Shown: piece by piece, positions 12,133-23,479 of the stretch
Layout: every line of letters begins with the position of its first letter
Position numbering within the stretch: position 1 is the first letter of the stretch
Assembly (NCBI GenBank): GCA_030248135.1
Contig: JASANC010005142.1
Coordinates: forward strand, 35,060 to 99,059
Length of the DNA: 64,000 nt
Direction: 5' to 3'
From: Theristus sp. LFF4_11
Lineage: Eukaryota > Nematoda > Chromadorea > Monhysterida > Xyalidae
Program-made: the position numbers and the translations under genes
Notes under the pieces: model-generated
What the model was told of the DNA's origin: nothing
Databases searched by the model: none
The model's input: only the letters and a program-made list of their open reading frames with translations

Positions 12133-13254
12133 CAGGGTGTCCCAAAAAAACATAACAAAAGTAAATGGTTCGTGCGGCCGATTGGTTGCACGTGAAGCCG
12201 TGAAATTTGAAACACTTTTAGAAAAAAAAACACATTTTGTGTGTCCAAATTTTATCCCGAAATTCCATTTTTTCAATAATATTTTAGCAGAAATGCGTAA
12301 AAACTCAAAAATCACCTAACTTCAGCATTTTGACTCAGGATAATCATCGTTGTCGTCATCGAGATTAACATATGACAGTGGCGCAAGTTCATCTTTAGCT
12401 TCGTCTTCACTGATCTCATCAGATTTTCCCTCTCGACCCTTTAGTTTCACTTTTTTTCAGCAGCCCAATGTCTTTTTCATTGTTCTCAATGATTGCCGAC
12501 ATTCGATGTTCGAAATTGATGAGCAATTCTGGTGCAGCGCCCGATCATCGTTGATTTTTTGCACACCACTGCGAATTTGGTTTTCAAATTGTCGAAAATG
12601 TTGGGCGCCGAACGGTACACAATTTCCTTCAGGTGCCCCAAACCCATAAGTCAAGAGGAAAATTGAAACAAGTGCGCGAGTGGCTGTCGGCGTCGTTCGG
12701 TGACCGCTGGATCGGCCGCATGGGCAGAATTGAATGGCCCGAGAGGAGTCCGGACATGAAGCCTTTGCGTCCGGACATGACGGATAATGCGGGACATTTT
12801 CGGCGCCCACCACTGCAGCGGTGTGAGAAAAAATCATCGATGATCGGGCGCTGCACCAGAAAGTGATCATCAGTTTCAAACATCGAATGTCGTCGTTCAT
12901 TGAGAACAATGGAAAACACATTGAGCAGCCGAGAAACATGAAACTGAACGACCGTGAGCATGAATGATGACATCAGTAAAGTTGAAGCTGACGATGAGCT
13001 TGTGCCACTGCCAGATGAGATTCTCGATGACGACAATGATGTTTATCTTGAGTCAAAAAACTGAATTTAGGTGATTTTTGAGCTTTTACGTATTTCTGCT
13101 GAAATGTTATTGAAAAAATGGAATTTCGGGATAAAATTTGGACACACAAAATGTGTTCCTTTTTTCTAAAAGTGTTTCAAATTTCACGGCTTTACGTGCA
13201 ACCAGTCGGCCGCACGAGCCATTTACTTTTGTTATGTTTTTTTGGGACACCCTG
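12133..13254 (+). mobile_element. Palindromic mariner/IS630-type element with decayed transposase
   Basis: An 1122-bp element beginning CAGGGTGTCCC and ending GGGACACCCTG, bounded by TA on both sides, which is the Tc1/mariner target duplication. The terminal repeats are at least 190 bp, and the outer 430 bp or so of each side are inverted copies of each other. Only the centre (about 12640-12800) is unique. It encodes, on the plus strand, a piece of a DDE transposase: FGDRWIGRMGRIEWPERSPD matches the 'RSPD' region before the last catalytic residue. The frame then decays. This is a fold-back derivative and cannot mobilise itself. Confidence 0.82.
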
Positions 13255-13531
13255 TAGATAGTTGATGTTGGTCGCAACCCCCGCACTTGCTTTTTGATTG
13301 TAGACAAAATTGATGACTTTTTCAGTTTCATATGCGTTTCACAGTTGCTGTTTTCAAAGCAAACCAGCCAACCAATAACACTGAATAAGACAAAGTTAGT
13401 TTTTCGCTGTTTCAATATTACAATTGATACTGAAATGTGCGCTGTCCAATGAGAAACATGCACATATATCCATACGTACGTACATTAAAATGTCACGAAA
13501 ACCAAGGACAAGCTGTTGGTGCGTACGATGC

Positions 13532-15241
13532 TCAGTGCGACAGTGCGTATTGACCTGGGTACGTTGCATGCTGCTGCGAGCGCTCAATGCCGACCGGGCC
13601 AGTGGTCAGCGTGTGCCCGTTGTGCGGCGGCTGCACCCGCCATCGACACGGCCATCCAGTCTCTGCGTTCGTCTTGGCGCCAGCTCGAACCAGCCGGTGC
13701 TCTTGTTGCAAACGGTGCCAGGCCACAATTGGCACTGGAGTGCCATACGGATAGGGACCGTGGCGAGTAAGTGGCGCCGGTGTCCTGGCGTTCGTCGGTT
13801 TACGCCACAAAGGCTCACGGAGCGCCCCGTGGGACGTGCGCTCCCCTTCAAAACGAGCCGGCATGTGAGCATCCTGAGACAAAGTGCTGTTGCTGGTTAA
13901 AAAACAACAAAAACTGAAAAATCGATCCGACAAAACGACTAATGTATGAAAGTTTTAACCTCCGTTTCGTAATATTCATTCGAATGTCGATGTTCAACGA
14001 AAGGATAGAACGCGTAATTGGTGCCACTTGACTGGTGTGTACGTTCGTGAGCGACTGGCTGCTGTGCGTAGTAGACACGTTGGCATTGTTCGTACAGCGT
14101 GTGACAAAACTTCAGGAACTCGTAAGCAATCTTGTGTGCCGCTCGGGCCGTACAGTGCAGGTCGTACAGCGGACGACGCCGCTCGCATTCGGCCACTCTC
14201 CGACGCTCGCACGCGCTCACTGCAAACTTCTCGTTTGGCCAACGGTTCGGTTGCGCTGACGTTTCATGTGGTTGGTCGTGGTGTGCGGTTTTCTGCGGCT
14301 GTCGTTTCGTGGCGCACATGCTCGTGTAGTGTGCACAGAATGAACCACCGTCCGGTCGTTTGTTGCACATTCGTTCGTAACTTGAGTGATAAATCGTGCA
14401 GATGTGCTGGTGGCACTGAGTGGCGCTTGCTTCGCATTCGGCTCCGTCAGTGTTGTCTGGCGATGTGCAACGCGTCAGCCAGTCAGTGCACACTTGCGGT
14501 GTTGCCAGCTTGCCTTTGTGCGCCTTGCGAGCGTTGTTCGAGAGCAACAACAGTGGCATGCTGCCTGCTGGCGACTGGCGCAAGTGTGGCGCTTTCGTTG
14601 TCCTGTGTTTGATTCATCGAGTGTTCTTCAAAAAGCTGATTCAAACAGTCTAGTGGGGGTGTCTTCTCAAACCTGGCAGCACCATGATTATTGTCGAATT
14701 GGCTGTCGCCACACAAATTAGTGTAGTCGTTGCAGAACTCGCTGTTGTCCTGGTTTTCTTCCATCAGTTCACGTGTCTGACACTGCGTCGCGAATAAATT
14801 GCGCAATGCATCACAAATTGGTTTTTTCACAGTTTCCTTGCATTTGCTCGCATGTGTTGCACAGAACTCATTGGCCGCAAACTGTCGCGCTAGCCCTCCA
14901 TTGGTGGTGTCTGTGTGCACGGCACTCAAACAGTTCGCTAAAAACAGTTTGTGACTGTCACCGGCGCACTGATACGCACACCAGGACAGGTTCGGATTGA
15001 CTCTGCACAACCGAACGTTGATAACGCGGCGCCAGTGTTCATGTTGTTCATGTGTTGAACGTGCACTTTGTGTTTGTCGAGTTGAAGTGATGAGTTCTGA
15101 AGTGGACGCATCACTGCTGTTGACGATTGAACCGTTTGAAAGTTCTTCATTCCACCATTCGGACACGTCAGGCTCTGACGTGGCTGTTTGCAGCAGGGCA
15201 GCGCAACAAAGTAGCACAGCGTGCAGGTTGAACAAACGCAT
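13532..15241 (-). CDS. Secreted Cys-rich module protein, cluster gene 2 (possible frameshift)
   Basis: Unrecognised family. The ATG at 15241 gives a signal peptide (MRLFNLHAVLLCCAALL). It is followed by the cluster motif LCRVNPNLSWC and modules ending FCATHASKC and FCNDYTNLC. The frame must change near 14540-14590 to reach further modules (VCTDWLTRC, FCAHYTSMC, FCHTLYEQC). No GT-AG intron of suitable size fits there, so a one-base shift or an odd small intron is likely. A donor at 13960 joins in phase to a last exon, 13532-13873, with a Pro/Arg/His-rich tail. If intact the protein would have about five modules, one of the largest in the cluster. It may be a young pseudogene. Confidence 0.68.
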
Positions 15242-15607
15242 TTTCAAGTTTTTTTTAAATTTTTGAAGACGATTTTTGTTTACGTTTTTAACAGTAAGTA
15301 ATTAACATTGCGATCGTGGTTACCAATTCAAACAAGTCGTTGAGATGTTTAAGCAATTCACGAACCGGTTTTTTTAAATTTCTGTTGCAATCGCATGTAC
15401 ACATGAATGCTTTCACTTTTTGGCATGAAATTGACTTTTTTTTGGCAAGACGCATAGCAGCGCGCTTGAAAGTTTAATGAATTAGCCCCCATAGCAAAGC
15501 GCTTGACGCTCCAATCCATGTCATTCTTTATAGAAGCAATTTCCAAAGTCATAGCACACTAATCAGAAGCACCATTTGTGTCGAACAATACAACAAAAGC
15601 GAATCAT

Positions 15608-17400
15608 TCAGCCCCATAAGGATGGTGAAAAGTTCTCAAACGATGGAAAGCCAACACTGGTGCCTCTGGTGACATCGATGCCAGCAAAGGGCACCCCGAA
15701 ACTTCTCGACGCACCGACACTACCACGAAGCGGGTCGACACCGAGTCGTTCGCCGGTCGACCAGAACGGGCCAACATTCTGGCTTCGCTCAATTCCAATA
15801 CCACGACCGGCATTTGGTCCCGTGAAAGGCACATTGACCAAATTGCTTCGGCCGCCCTGTGCCAGTGGCACAATTGGCACTCCCCAGTTGTCCTGCGTTC
15901 CAAAGGTGCCTCGATGCCAGTTAGCACCGGAAGTACTGCCTGTTTGCCAAAAGTCGTTCACGCCTGACGTTTGGCGAACACCGCCGCCCCAGCTACCAAA
16001 ATCGACCTGTGAACAAATCAGAAGCACAGTTTACTCCAACAGAGCAACAAACACCCGCAAAGCAACACCCTGTTTCCGTGTGCGAACGAACGAACGGTGA
16101 ATTTTAGTTAGGGCTAACCCAGACAAGCATGCAGAGCGCCGTCGAGTAGGGCGCCCAACGAGTTTTCTCTATCATTAAGTGCCCATACACTCCTCGCCTG
16201 ACGCGCTACCACCAGGCGACGAGGGTGACGATGTGCGGTGCTCCTGTATCTTCCGGGTTTTCTTTGGCAGACCCTTGAGCACTCACTGTGTTTACCTGAG
16301 TGTTGTCACCGCCGCCAATGCTGCCGTGTCTATTGAACGGATAGAATGGTATCCCTCGAACGCCCCACTGATTCGTTGACACTCCAACACCTCCGTTTAT
16401 GGAGCCGGCCACTTTGCCCAACGGGTCGTGGTCCATGTAGAACGACTTGCAATGTCGAACGAAATGCTGGCACGGCACGAACATTTTTGTCTCCACAACG
16501 CCACTCGAGAAACAATGCACACGGGCTTCGTCCTCGTATGCCCTGAACAAAAAACTCACTAAATGTTGAAATCAAAATTAAATAAATAAATAAAAATAAA
16601 AGCTTTAAAGCTGATGTGTCACACTTGCAGGCAGATCGAACATCGCCGTGTGTACCAGCAGTGCGTTCGATTCCGTGTCCAGTGATACTTGGGCGACTGC
16701 GAGTGATTTGGTAGATCTGAGCGCACTGGATGCGCATGGTGTCACAGAACTCTTTGAACTCGCGATGTATGCGTTGCCCATGGCGGCCGGTGCAGCGCGA
16801 CTCGTACAGCTGCTGGTATTCGTGGCATTCTTCGAGCACAGCGCGCTCGGCCGCCGGCAGCGGTGGAAATGTGGAGCTCTCCTGCACTCGAGCACTCGGC
16901 ACACTCGACACACTCGGCACACTCGGCGTTGGCAGGTGCTTCGTCTTGAGCGCTCCGCCGTTGTTGCACAAGCTCTCGTAGTGCACGCAGAACGTGTCCT
17001 GCTTCGCGGAGTGCCGCCGACACACGCGCTTGTATCTGCGTTCGTACGTGTCGCAGATTGGCTGTCGCACCAGTGAGCGACATTTAGCGGCGTGCGCATT
17101 GCAGAATTGCGCGTCCGCCTCCGGTGTCAGGCAGTGTGCCAAGAAACGCGCTTGATTTGCGTCGCAGTCGTACGAGCGCTCGTGTGAGTCCCGGTGAATC
17201 CTCGGCGGCCGCTCGACGCTTTCTTGCGACCGGTCAGTTCTGCAAATGGCGTGCTGCGGCTGCTCTGCACAGACGACACGACGCAGCTGGCCTGCAGACA
17301 GTCGTTTCACTCGTCGCCGACTTGCGCTTGCAAGAGAAGCCTGCGCAATGCCAAGCACCGCAAAGCTCACGGCCACTGTTATTAACGCGACTGTTTGCAT
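15608..17400 (-). CDS. Secreted Cys-rich module protein with Gly-rich tail, cluster gene 3
   Basis: Unrecognised family. Three exons join in phase: 16689-17400, 16296-16558 and 15608-16006, about 457 residues. The ATG at 17400 starts a signal peptide (MQTVALITVAVSFAVLGIAQ), followed by a basic stretch and VCAEQPQHAIC. Three regular modules follow (CDANQARFLAHC then FCNAHAAKC; CDTYERRYKRVC then FCVHYESLC; CHEYQQLYESRC then FCDTMRIQC). Exon 2 adds a shorter Cys segment (PCQHFVRHC). Exon 3 is a Gly/Ser/Asn/Trp-rich tail without Cys. The 16296-16006 intron carries a SINE-like repeat. The tail hints at an extracellular matrix or cuticle-like role; that is inference. Confidence 0.78.
16105..16229 (-). 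repeat. SINE-like repeat fragment (same family as 48568-48726)
   Basis: The block from GGGCTAACCCAGACAAGC to ACCAGGCGACGAGGGTGAC matches the 48.6-kb repeat but lacks about 40 bases of its tRNA-like head, including box B. It sits in the last intron of cluster gene 3. Confidence 0.7.
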
Positions 17401-17844
17401 GCTTTCTGATGCTGTTTTTTTCAAAATTTATTGTGCAATGAAGATGTCCATTTCTCGCATAACAAATCAGTACCGTGTTAAAAACAGAGAATTACAGTGT
17501 ACTTTGGCAACTGCTGCGCGCGCGCAATGTTTTTTCCAATCGTCTTATTTGTAATAAAATAGACAGACACTCAGCTGCGCATCCATCCTGCAGTATGGGT
17601 TTGAACTTATGCAGCAATGGAAAGTTTCGTCACGCGACAAAAATAATCGAAAGTGCACGCACATTTTTACAATGAATTAATAAATTTTATGTGCTGAAAA
17701 ACAAAATGTTCACTGCCCACTGTGCGTTTGCGTACCCGTTTTGCTACTAAATTTTCTCAATTCTTTCATGTTGCCCAAGAACATCTACCGTTTCTGCCTT
17801 TTTCTCAAACAGCGAATTTGATGATGTACATGTTGATGATGGCC

Positions 17845-17970
17845 GAATAAATATGCGATCCTTGTACACTCCATTAAGGCGGGGTGAGTTGCAGAACACA
17901 TAGGAGTTGCCTTTTTCAAGAATGCCAAGATCATTCCCAATCGTGTTTGCAACGGTAAAAGAATTATCTA
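17845..17970 (+). repeat. Dispersed repeat 'D', short copy
   Basis: GGCCGAATAAATATGCGATCC through TTTTTCAAGAATGCCAAGATCATTCCCAATCGTG matches 36905-37030 and, more loosely, 50920-51060. It is followed at 17968-18005 by a fragment of another repeat (ATTATCTAAAAATGCGGGAG) that forms the arms of the element at 31349-32601. No gene is supported between 17401 and 18995; the open frame on the minus strand at 17747-18241 is built from these repeats. Confidence 0.65.
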
Positions 17971-18214
17971 AAAATGCGGGAGACGCATATAAAAAGAGGA
18001 ATATCCAGGTGGACTGTAGTTTAGAATTAAAACCAATAATGGTATTTATTTGGACAGTGTTTAAAAAAATACAGAAAGTTTTCAGCCTCAACCACGCTCG
18101 AAAATTAGATTTGAACACGAAAGAGGCTTGAGAACAACATACTAGGTAAAAATAACGCAAGAAATGAAATGCAAAGTTGACAATAAGCACGTGAAGAACA
18201 TTACAGCTTGAGTT

Positions 18215-18318
18215 GGGGTTCACTTTGTCATCTTCATCCAATATGGGAGCGGTGGGAGAGTCGGATCAGACCGGTGTAATCCACCAGTTTGTTTGTCGAT
18301 TGGTCGTGGTGTTGGGGG
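18215..18318 (-). pseudogene. Fragment of the cluster gene 4 C-terminal exon
   Basis: The stretch with ATCCAATATGGGAGCGGTGG is a diverged copy of the end of cluster gene 4 (19000-19105), which encodes a Pro-rich tail. Only about 100 bases survive and the frame is broken. It is a duplication remnant at the edge of the next repeat. Confidence 0.6.
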
Positions 18319-18320
18319 TC

Positions 18321-18771
18321 TACCGTATTACCTCTATTAACCCCCCCCCCCAAAATTAAACCCCCCCAAAAATAAACCCCCACCCCCTCGACAAGTTTCC
18401 AAATAATCCCCCCCCCAAAATAATCCCCCATGGGGGATTATTGGAAACCTGTTTGAAACACATACCCAGCGAATTCAGTGGCTGGTTGCAGTGAAAATGA
18501 TGAAATTGTGCTACCAAAGGCCCCAAATGGATGAGTTAATGGTAATTTCATTACAAAAGGCTGTTGTAAAAGGAAATTTCTATGTAGAGTAGAAGTTTCT
18601 GCGACTTCCTTCCTGCCATGGAAGGTATTTTTGCCATTTTGCCCACCCCTAAAAATGGTTTCCAAATAAACCCCCCCCCCAAAATAAAGCCCCCCCCCCC
18701 AAAATAAACCCCCACCCCCAGAAGTCGCTGAAGAAATAAACCCCCATGGGGGTTTATTAGAGGTAATACGG
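18321..18771. mobile_element. MITE with C-tract arms and TA flanks
   Basis: Inverted ends CCGTATTACCTCTA(T/A)TAA and TTATTAGAGGTAATACGG enclose about 450 bp and are each bordered by TA, suggesting a Tc1/mariner-type MITE. Inside are several runs of 7-11 C spaced by AAAATAAA, and two CCCCCATGGGGG palindromes. It has no coding capacity. Confidence 0.65.
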
Positions 18772-18995
18772 TATACATCTATCCTATCTATCCTGGGTCT
18801 ATCCAGGACGACTATACATCTCGTCGAGTTCATGGCACATTCATTCTCATTCATTTTCATTCATCAAATTGATTCATCATTCATCAAATTGATTGTTTTT
18901 GACAAAAAAAATGCACAAGAAAGTTTGTTGTGCATATGAAAACTGCTTATGCGCAAAATAGTAAGACAAAAAGGTACATTAGAAACATGCGGGTT

Positions 18996-19823
18996 TCACT
19001 TTGTCTTCTTCATCCAATATGGGAGCGGCGGCAGTGTCGGTGGAAACGAGTGTAATCGGTCGGGTTTTTTGTCAATCGGTGGTGTTGGTCGTAGTGTTGG
19101 GGGTCGTGGCCTCGGCGTTTTGCGTTGAGGATGCGGTATCGGTTTCTTTGTTGTGATTCTCGGTGGCGGTTTGTCACACAGTTCCTGGTACTCGCTGCAG
19201 AACTCATACTCCTCGTGGTCAGGTTTAAGCGCGTCGTGCACACAAACTTGCTTGAATCTACGTAGCCACGTAGCGCAGATTAGCTCTCTCACATCACAGT
19301 GCTTTGCATGTGTGTTACAGAATTCGACCGTCTCTGGTTCGGTTGTCTGCAAATGCGTCACAAGGCAACGGTCCGAAAAACGCTGTTGGTTGTCGCCGTC
19401 GCACTGATACTTGCACCAAACGAGACTTGGATTGAGAATGCATGGTTGTTTTCCCTTAATACGTGCCCATGCTAGTCTGAGTTGTGCGGGTGCAGTAACC
19501 GACGACAGTTTCAGATCCACATGCTTTTCACGGTCTTCGTCTCGCACGTCCTGTGTCTGTTCGGAGTCTTCAGGACGAGTGATGATGTGGCCCGCGTTGG
19601 GAGGCTCCGTGAACGCAGCAGTTTCGTGTGAAGATGCAAACGCACCACAGAGTTCATGATGTGGCACGTGACTGCACAGCTGAGTCAGCAGTTCTGTTTT
19701 TGTGCGCTCAAATGGACGACTGCACTCGGTGACTTGGGCCGAATAAAACGCCAGCAGCAGCGGGACGCAGATCATGTTCGTGGACAAGATCATATCTGAA
19801 GGAATCTTCAGTAAAACGAGCAT
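18996..19823 (-). CDS. Secreted Cys-rich module protein with Pro-rich tail, cluster gene 4
   Basis: Unrecognised family, single open exon of up to 275 residues. The signal peptide is best read from an internal Met (MICVPLLLAFYSAQ); the ATG at 19823 is the longest option. Two copies of the cluster's short motif are visible, LCSHVPHHELC and PCILNPSLVWC, about 85 residues apart. After the second comes CDGDNQQRFSDRC, FCNTHAKHC, then CATWLRRFKQVC and FCSEYQELC, that is two modules. The last 55 residues are Pro/Lys/Arg/Thr-rich. Cluster gene 2 shares the W-C-x-Y-Q-C context, so genes 2 and 4 form a subgroup. Confidence 0.78.
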   Translation of the reverse strand: MLVLLKIPSDMILSTNMICVPLLLAFYSAQVTECSRPFERTKTELLTQLCSHVPHHELCGAFASSHETAAFTEPPNAGHIITRPEDSEQTQDVRDEDREKHVDLKLSSVTAPAQLRLAWARIKGKQPCILNPSLVWCKYQCDGDNQQRFSDRCLVTHLQTTEPETVEFCNTHAKHCDVRELICATWLRRFKQVCVHDALKPDHEEYEFCSEYQELCDKPPPRITTKKPIPHPQRKTPRPRPPTLRPTPPIDKKPDRLHSFPPTLPPLPYWMKKTK

Positions 19824-20542
19824 TTCAAAAAAAAACTAAAATTCGAAATTTTAAACAAACGCGTGCTTTAAGAAACGGTCGCGCAAGCGTACTACATGTG
19901 CTGGTGCTCTATGGTGTGCACTGGATTGGATGCCCGAAGACGTCAGACGTATGAAGGCTGAGTTCTCAACACAACTAGATGTTGCGAATCAAATTGCGCA
20001 TTTCCCAACATGTTCGTGCACTCGTGTCGTGGGAATTATGTGATACTTTCACAGACGCAGGTCATCAGAACACAGGGGCATATTTTAGGCACGGGTTGTC
20101 AGTCACAGCATGGGTCATTCGTTACCACCATTTAACACCGTACGTTGGCCGAAAAAAATTAAAAAAACACGCTCGACTAATTTACTGACCTGCACTTTAA
20201 TTTTCAATTGCTAGTTTTCAAAAAAGATGTAAAATGTAAAAACCACGTTCGTGTGCAAAAAACGTGAATGCACCGCGTGGCAACCAAAACAGTTTAGAGT
20301 CATGTGCACTTGCACGAACATCAGCATCCACATCTGCATTATTTTTCTACGAGTATGTTTTGGTTTTCTTGCTAAATAATCACCACACAGGAAAGTTTGC
20401 TTTGATTGCGAGAGCTTGTTGGCTTGAGAACGACAAACGCGGTTTGCAACAGACGCATATCAAAAGAGCGCAAGATGGTAAAACAAAAAGTTGCAAATAA
20501 TGACATCAAAAACATGCAGAAACAAAACTTTGTCATCTTCAT

Positions 20543-21144
20543 CTAGTATGAGAGAGGCGGCAGTGTCGGAGTCCGGGGCAGACCCGTCCAATTTGGCAGG
20601 TTAATCGTTCGTGTCTGTTCTGTGGTCATGGTTTCTTTGTTGTGATTCTCGTTCAGTTTGTCACACAGCTTCTGGTACTCGCTGCAGAACGCATACTCCT
20701 CGTGATCAGGTTTAAACGCGTCGCGCACACAAACTTGATTGAATCGTAGCCACGTGGCACCAGATTTGCACATCTCTCTCATCGCAGTTCTTTGCATGTG
20801 TTACAGAATTCGACGATCTCAAACAGTCCGAAAAAACGCTGTTGGTTGTTGCCATCGAACTGATACTTGCAGCATCTGAGACTTGGATTAAGAATGCATG
20901 CTGTTTTTGCTTTCAATTATGCTTATCGTTGAACCTGCGTACCACCTAACGTTCTGTACCCTGCGTGGGAGGCTCCGTGAACGCAGCAGTTTCGTGTGAA
21001 GATGCAAACGCACCACAGAGTTCATGATGTGGCACGTGACTGCACAGCTGAGTCAGCAGTTCTGTTTTTGTGCGCTCAAATGGACGACTGCACTCGGTGA
21101 CTTGGGCCGAATAAAACGCCAGCAGCAGCGGGACGCAAATCATG
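20543..21144 (-). pseudogene. Truncated duplicate of cluster gene 4
   Basis: The 5' part (20960-21144) is nearly base-for-base identical to 19590-19775, including the signal peptide and first Cys motif, and then runs into a stop. The 3' part (20543-20900) matches 19000-19440 but is clearly more diverged and contains frameshifts. Most of the segment between the two Cys motifs (about 150 bases) is missing, as is the Pro-rich tail. No continuous frame connects the two parts, so this is a broken copy. It may still supply a short secreted product from its 5' exon. Confidence 0.75.
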
Positions 21145-21621
21145 GCCGACATGACAGTTGAATGAAACTGCAGTAACCGTGGAGCTCAGGGACACTAAAA
21201 TTAATGGGAAACGAAAAAAAGCAAGAAACGCAGAGAATGTTCAGTGCCCCACGACTACTTTTTACTTCAAAAACTTCAAGAATAAGCTGGACATTTGTTT
21301 TTTTTACTTGCTCTTTGAATTTTTCAATAGCTAGCTTTCATAAATGGGTAAATTGTGGAGCAGGTGATGGTGGTATGCATGTGTGTTGTGCGGTGTGCTG
21401 TGGTGACAAAAGCAGTTATTAAAAATAAATTCCATGTTCTGTCGGTTATTGAGTTTTTGGTTTTTTCTAAAAATCGCATTCTTTGTTGTCGACGGATCTG
21501 TTTTTGCTGATTTTTATACAAATACTGAATGAATATCATTCAAACAAGCAAACAAAAAGTCCAGTTGGAAATTACCGATAATCAATCATAGCAACACACG
21601 CCAATCTACGTTTCTAACAGG

Positions 21622-22164
21622 TCAAAGTGGCACATTGCACGCATCCGAGTACTCAACGCAGAATCTTGCTCGTGCTGCAGCGACGAGTCTTTGTCTGCAG
21701 TGTGCTCTGTATTGTCCATACTGGACGTCACAAACGCCTGGCTCAAGTGCTCTGTTGTTGAAGCCACGCCCACGGCTGCGACCGCGACCTCTGTTCGTTC
21801 GTTCGAAGCAGCTCCTGATCGAACCTTTGTCTCTCAACATGCGCTTCACGAGACAGGGCTGCGTTTTCGCGACGCATTTGTGAACGTAGCGCGGACAGAA
21901 CGAACGCAGGTCGCTTCGAATGTTGCCTGCCTGTCGCAAGCACTCGCTCGCAAACTGCTGCTTGTTGCTTGCGTCGTCACAGAAGTCGTCGTTGCTGCCG
22001 CGCCAGCCGCCACCGAATGTGCTGGAGTGCGTCGCCGGCGTCGTCTGTCCGCCACAGAACGGATGGTTCGGGTATCGGCGACACAGCAGACCTTGAGGCT
22101 CGGCGGTAAGCGTCGAAATGCAGCTGACGATCAGTAGACACGCAAATATAGTCTCGCTGGACAT
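21622..22164 (-). CDS. Secreted Cys-rich module protein, cluster gene 5
   Basis: Unrecognised family, single exon of 180 residues. The ATG at 22164 gives MSSETIFACLLIVSCISTLTA as signal peptide. LCRRYPNHPFC follows at once. Two full modules (C-x12-C, SFCPRYVHKC; C-x10-C, FCVEYSDAC) are separated by a Gly/Arg-rich segment (NRGRGRSRGRGFNN). The protein ends eight residues after the last module begins its final loop (CNVPL). Cluster gene 6 is its closest relative: same order, same C-V-x-x-T-Q-P-C-L-V-K-R-M link and near-identical C-terminus. Confidence 0.82.
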   Translation of the reverse strand: MSSETIFACLLIVSCISTLTAEPQGLLCRRYPNHPFCGGQTTPATHSSTFGGGWRGSNDDFCDDASNKQQFASECLRQAGNIRSDLRSFCPRYVHKCVAKTQPCLVKRMLRDKGSIRSCFERTNRGRGRSRGRGFNNRALEPGVCDVQYGQYRAHCRQRLVAAARARFCVEYSDACNVPL

Positions 22165-22789
22165 TTTTTGTGAATAAAACGATTTTTTTAAAGAATTTTT
22201 TATGTGCAACCAATGTTTCTGTCCATATTTTTTGCCGACAACATGCGCGTGGAATGATTTTCAGAAACTTTTACTCAGTGACAGGTAGTATTTGTCAACA
22301 ACGTTTAGCGTGCACCCATACAACGCACCCACGCACACGACGCGACTTGCGTCAACGCGACACAACGTCTGAATTATGGGAAAATGTAATTGATTGAAAT
22401 GGTAAGAAAATCAGAAAAAATGGCATGCATGTGCGAAAAGTAAACCAACGATCATCGTTGACTGTTTTAAAACCGCTATATGTGAATGCTTTTTTGAAAT
22501 TCTTCCGATGAAGTTGAAATGTTTGTTGTGTTCAGCAACCCGCTGATAAATAAAACAACAACAAGAATGTACAAAACGAGAGTGCAACAGCAGTTGCATA
22601 CCTGCCGCTCAACGGAAAAACGGCACATGTAGAACGGAGCTCTCAGACACAAAAATGATATGCAACTACGGCTAAAATGCATCAGTCAAAAGTCAGTTTT
22701 GGCACACTGAACAGAGATGTGAAAGTGAATCGCCCCTGAAGCGTTCGTTGGTGTGAACACGTCCGCTGCAACCAATGGCCATGCGCGAC

Positions 22790-23289
22790 TCAGTGCAGTT
22801 GCACGTTGCACGCATCTGCGTACTCGACACAGAACCGCACGTTGGCAACATTGATTTGTTCCCGTTCACAGTTCATCTGATACTGCACCCGCTGCGCACT
22901 GCACACGCTTGGCTCGTTCACTTGCCACGCAGCACCACCACGCTCGTCGAAGCATTTACTGACGGAGCCGCCTTGGTCTTTCAGGATCATGCGTTTCACG
23001 AGACACGGCTGTGTCGGCGCAACGCACTTTGCCAGGTAGCTCGGACAGAACTCGCTGAGTTCCGCTCGAATGTGGCCGGACTGCACGAGACACTCACGGA
23101 ACAGCTGTTGCTTGTCGACGCAAAAGTCGCCACGAGCAGCTGGCGCGGGAGTCGTCAGCAGGCCGCCACACTCTGCTGCGTACGTACGGCAGTAGATCGA
23201 GTGGGCGTTCTGCGAGTTCTCGCACATTCGTTTCACGGCGGCACACGGGATCGACAGAGACGTGCTGTCTGTAGGCGACGTGTCTTGTG

Positions 23290-23320
<31 letters not shown>

Positions 23321-23479
23321 ACTCGAATGTGCACCATTGCCGCAGAATATCGGGTGGTTCGGGTAGCGCCGACACAAAAGTCCGCTGCGACCGCGGCCTT
23401 GCGCTACACTTCGCGAAACTATTGACAGCAACACTGTGACTGTGGCGAACGCTTGAAACCAGTTGACGCCGCGTGCCAT
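22790..23479 (-). CDS. Secreted Cys-rich module protein, cluster gene 6
   Basis: Unrecognised family, single exon of about 229 residues from the ATG at 23479. A signal peptide (MARGVNWFQAFATVTVLLSI) is followed by LCRRYPNHPIFC, where one extra residue breaks the usual C-x3-P-x4-C spacing. A run of ten Thr comes from a GTC/GAC triplet repeat at 23287-23312. Then come three modules (CRTYAAEC; FCPSYLAKC; FCVEYADAC). It differs from cluster gene 5 by an inserted first module and by lacking the Gly/Arg segment, so module number changes between neighbours. Confidence 0.82.

Noticed and set aside
17747..18241. 164-codon frame on the minus strand
   Set aside because: Most of it is made of dispersed repeat D and a gene 4 remnant, which occur elsewhere without this frame.
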